Assembly: GCF_035961655.1 (NCBI RefSeq)
Contig: NZ_CP108393.1
Coordinates: 4,545,001 to 4,609,000 of the forward strand
DNA from: Streptomyces sp. NBC_01317
Lineage (GTDB): Bacteria; Actinomycetota; Actinomycetes; Streptomycetales; Streptomycetaceae
Length of the DNA: 64,000 bases
Direction: 5' to 3'
Shown: piece after piece, positions 63,498 to 64,000 of the stretch
Layout of the letters: each line of letters opens with the position of its first letter
How positions within the stretch are numbered: position 1 is the first letter of the stretch
The notes under the pieces: model-generated
The model's database searches: none
What the model saw: the letters and a program-made list of their open reading frames with translations, nothing else
What the model was told of the DNA's origin: nothing
Translations under genes and position numbers: made by a program

Positions 63498-64000
63498 ATG
63501 GTGGACATCGGCGGTGGCGGTGGCGGGACGAGCGGTGAGGCCGAACTGTCGGACAGCCTCCGGACCTTCGGCGCCGTACTGAAGGCGCTGCGCGCGGAAG
63601 CGGGCCTGACCCAGGAGGAGTTCGGACCCCTGGTGCGGTACTCGGTGCCGTACATCGCCAAGATCGAGCAGGGCAAGCGCTACCCGCCGAGGGGCCTGGT
63701 CGACCGGGCCGGCGACATCCTGGGCCCGGTGGCGGGCCGCGTCCTGGAGGCGGCGGGCCGCAGCCTGACGCGCAAGGCGGGGCTGGCCAGCTGGTTCCGG
63801 CAGTGGGCGGGGATCGAGGAAGAGGCGGTGTCGCTGTACGCGTACGAGTGCCGGGTGATTCCGGGCCTGTTGCAGCCGGAGCCGTACGTCAGGGCGGTGT
63901 TCGGGAGCCGGTTACCGCCGTGGACCGACGAGCAGGTGGACACGCAGACCGCCGCCCGCCTGGAGAGGCAGCGGATGCTGACCGACAAGGCGAACACGGC
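63498..64000 (+). CDS. XRE/DUF5753 (WhiJ-like) helix-turn-helix regulator, 3' end outside window
   Basis: At least 167 residues are visible; the frame stays open to the window end. A Gly-rich start is followed by the Cro/CI helix-turn-helix (FGAVLKALRAEAGLTQEEFG then YSVPYIAKIEQGKRYPPRGL) and the DUF5753 domain opening (WFRQWAGIEEEAVSLYAYEC and VIPGLLQPEPYVRAVFGSRL). This is the WhiJ-family plan, dozens of which occur per Streptomyces genome, often with a small DUF397 protein gene next. ATG 63498 follows GGGAGG by 8 nt. Confidence 0.92.
   Translation, partial: MVDIGGGGGGTSGEAELSDSLRTFGAVLKALRAEAGLTQEEFGPLVRYSVPYIAKIEQGKRYPPRGLVDRAGDILGPVAGRVLEAAGRSLTRKAGLASWFRQWAGIEEEAVSLYAYECRVIPGLLQPEPYVRAVFGSRLPPWTDEQVDTQTAARLERQRMLTDKANT

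Overview
The window is chromosomal DNA of a Streptomyces or very close relative. Evidence: very high GC, many GTG/TTG starts, ATGA/GTGA stop-start overlaps, and actinobacterial markers (mycothiol synthase, GlnR, the PF04672 methyltransferase, DUF2993, the Streptomyces SCO6880-like protein). From memory the gene order largely follows the S. coelicolor SCO4124-SCO4165 neighbourhood; no alignment was run.

Layout. 1-2.7 kb: 3' part of a 23S rRNA gene, 5S rRNA and terminator, ending an rrn operon. 2.7-3.3 kb: GNAT acetyltransferase. 3.3-10.9 kb (minus strand): six genes for a type IV secretion-like membrane apparatus (two-helix pilin-like protein, VirB8-like, VirB6/TrbL-like, SCO6880-like partner, VirB4-like ATPase, VirD4-like protein without a visible Walker A). 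The set resembles the cmdABCDEF cluster, described in S. coelicolor as membrane proteins affecting differentiation. 11-17.5 kb: PF04672 methyltransferase, a WXG100-like protein translationally coupled to a DUF1023 hydrolase and a lipoprotein, a lytic transglycosylase-NlpC/P60 wall hydrolase, and a PAP2 phosphatase. 17.5-22.6 kb: class F sortase with a wall-spanning partner, a secreted berberine-bridge flavoenzyme, and small or lipoprotein genes.

22.6-33.1 kb is a phosphate block: CsoR with its operator, DUF47 plus Pit transporter, pstSCAB preceded by a clear PHO box, and NUDIX-CHAD-ppk for polyphosphate. 33.4-35.8 kb: GntR/ABC operon. 35.8-36.8 kb: mshD. 36.9-38.7 kb: secreted 5'-nucleotidase.

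39.1-49.9 kb holds the most unusual locus, a second, rearranged Pst-like operon of seven genes: PstC-like, PstA-like, a membrane-anchored PstS, a 908-residue PstS-like surface protein, a secreted PstS-like protein with FnIII/Ig-like repeats, a sortase-fold protein whose catalytic His and Cys are replaced, and PstB-like. A secreted phospholipase C gene follows directly. With the upstream 5'-nucleotidase it forms a plausible surface phosphate- or phosphoester-scavenging island.

50.9-64 kb: OmpR-type two-component system, membrane-anchored trypsin-like protease, LacI regulator, GlnR with tandem repeats and a palindrome upstream, alpha/beta hydrolase, MoaD/ThiS-like protein, a repeat-rich multi-spanning membrane protein, a 0.7-kb stretch without a credible gene, a DUF2993 protein, an HTH protein with an acidic repeat, and a divergent anti-sigma-like ATPase / XRE-DUF5753 regulator pair of the WhiJ type, the latter cut by the window end.
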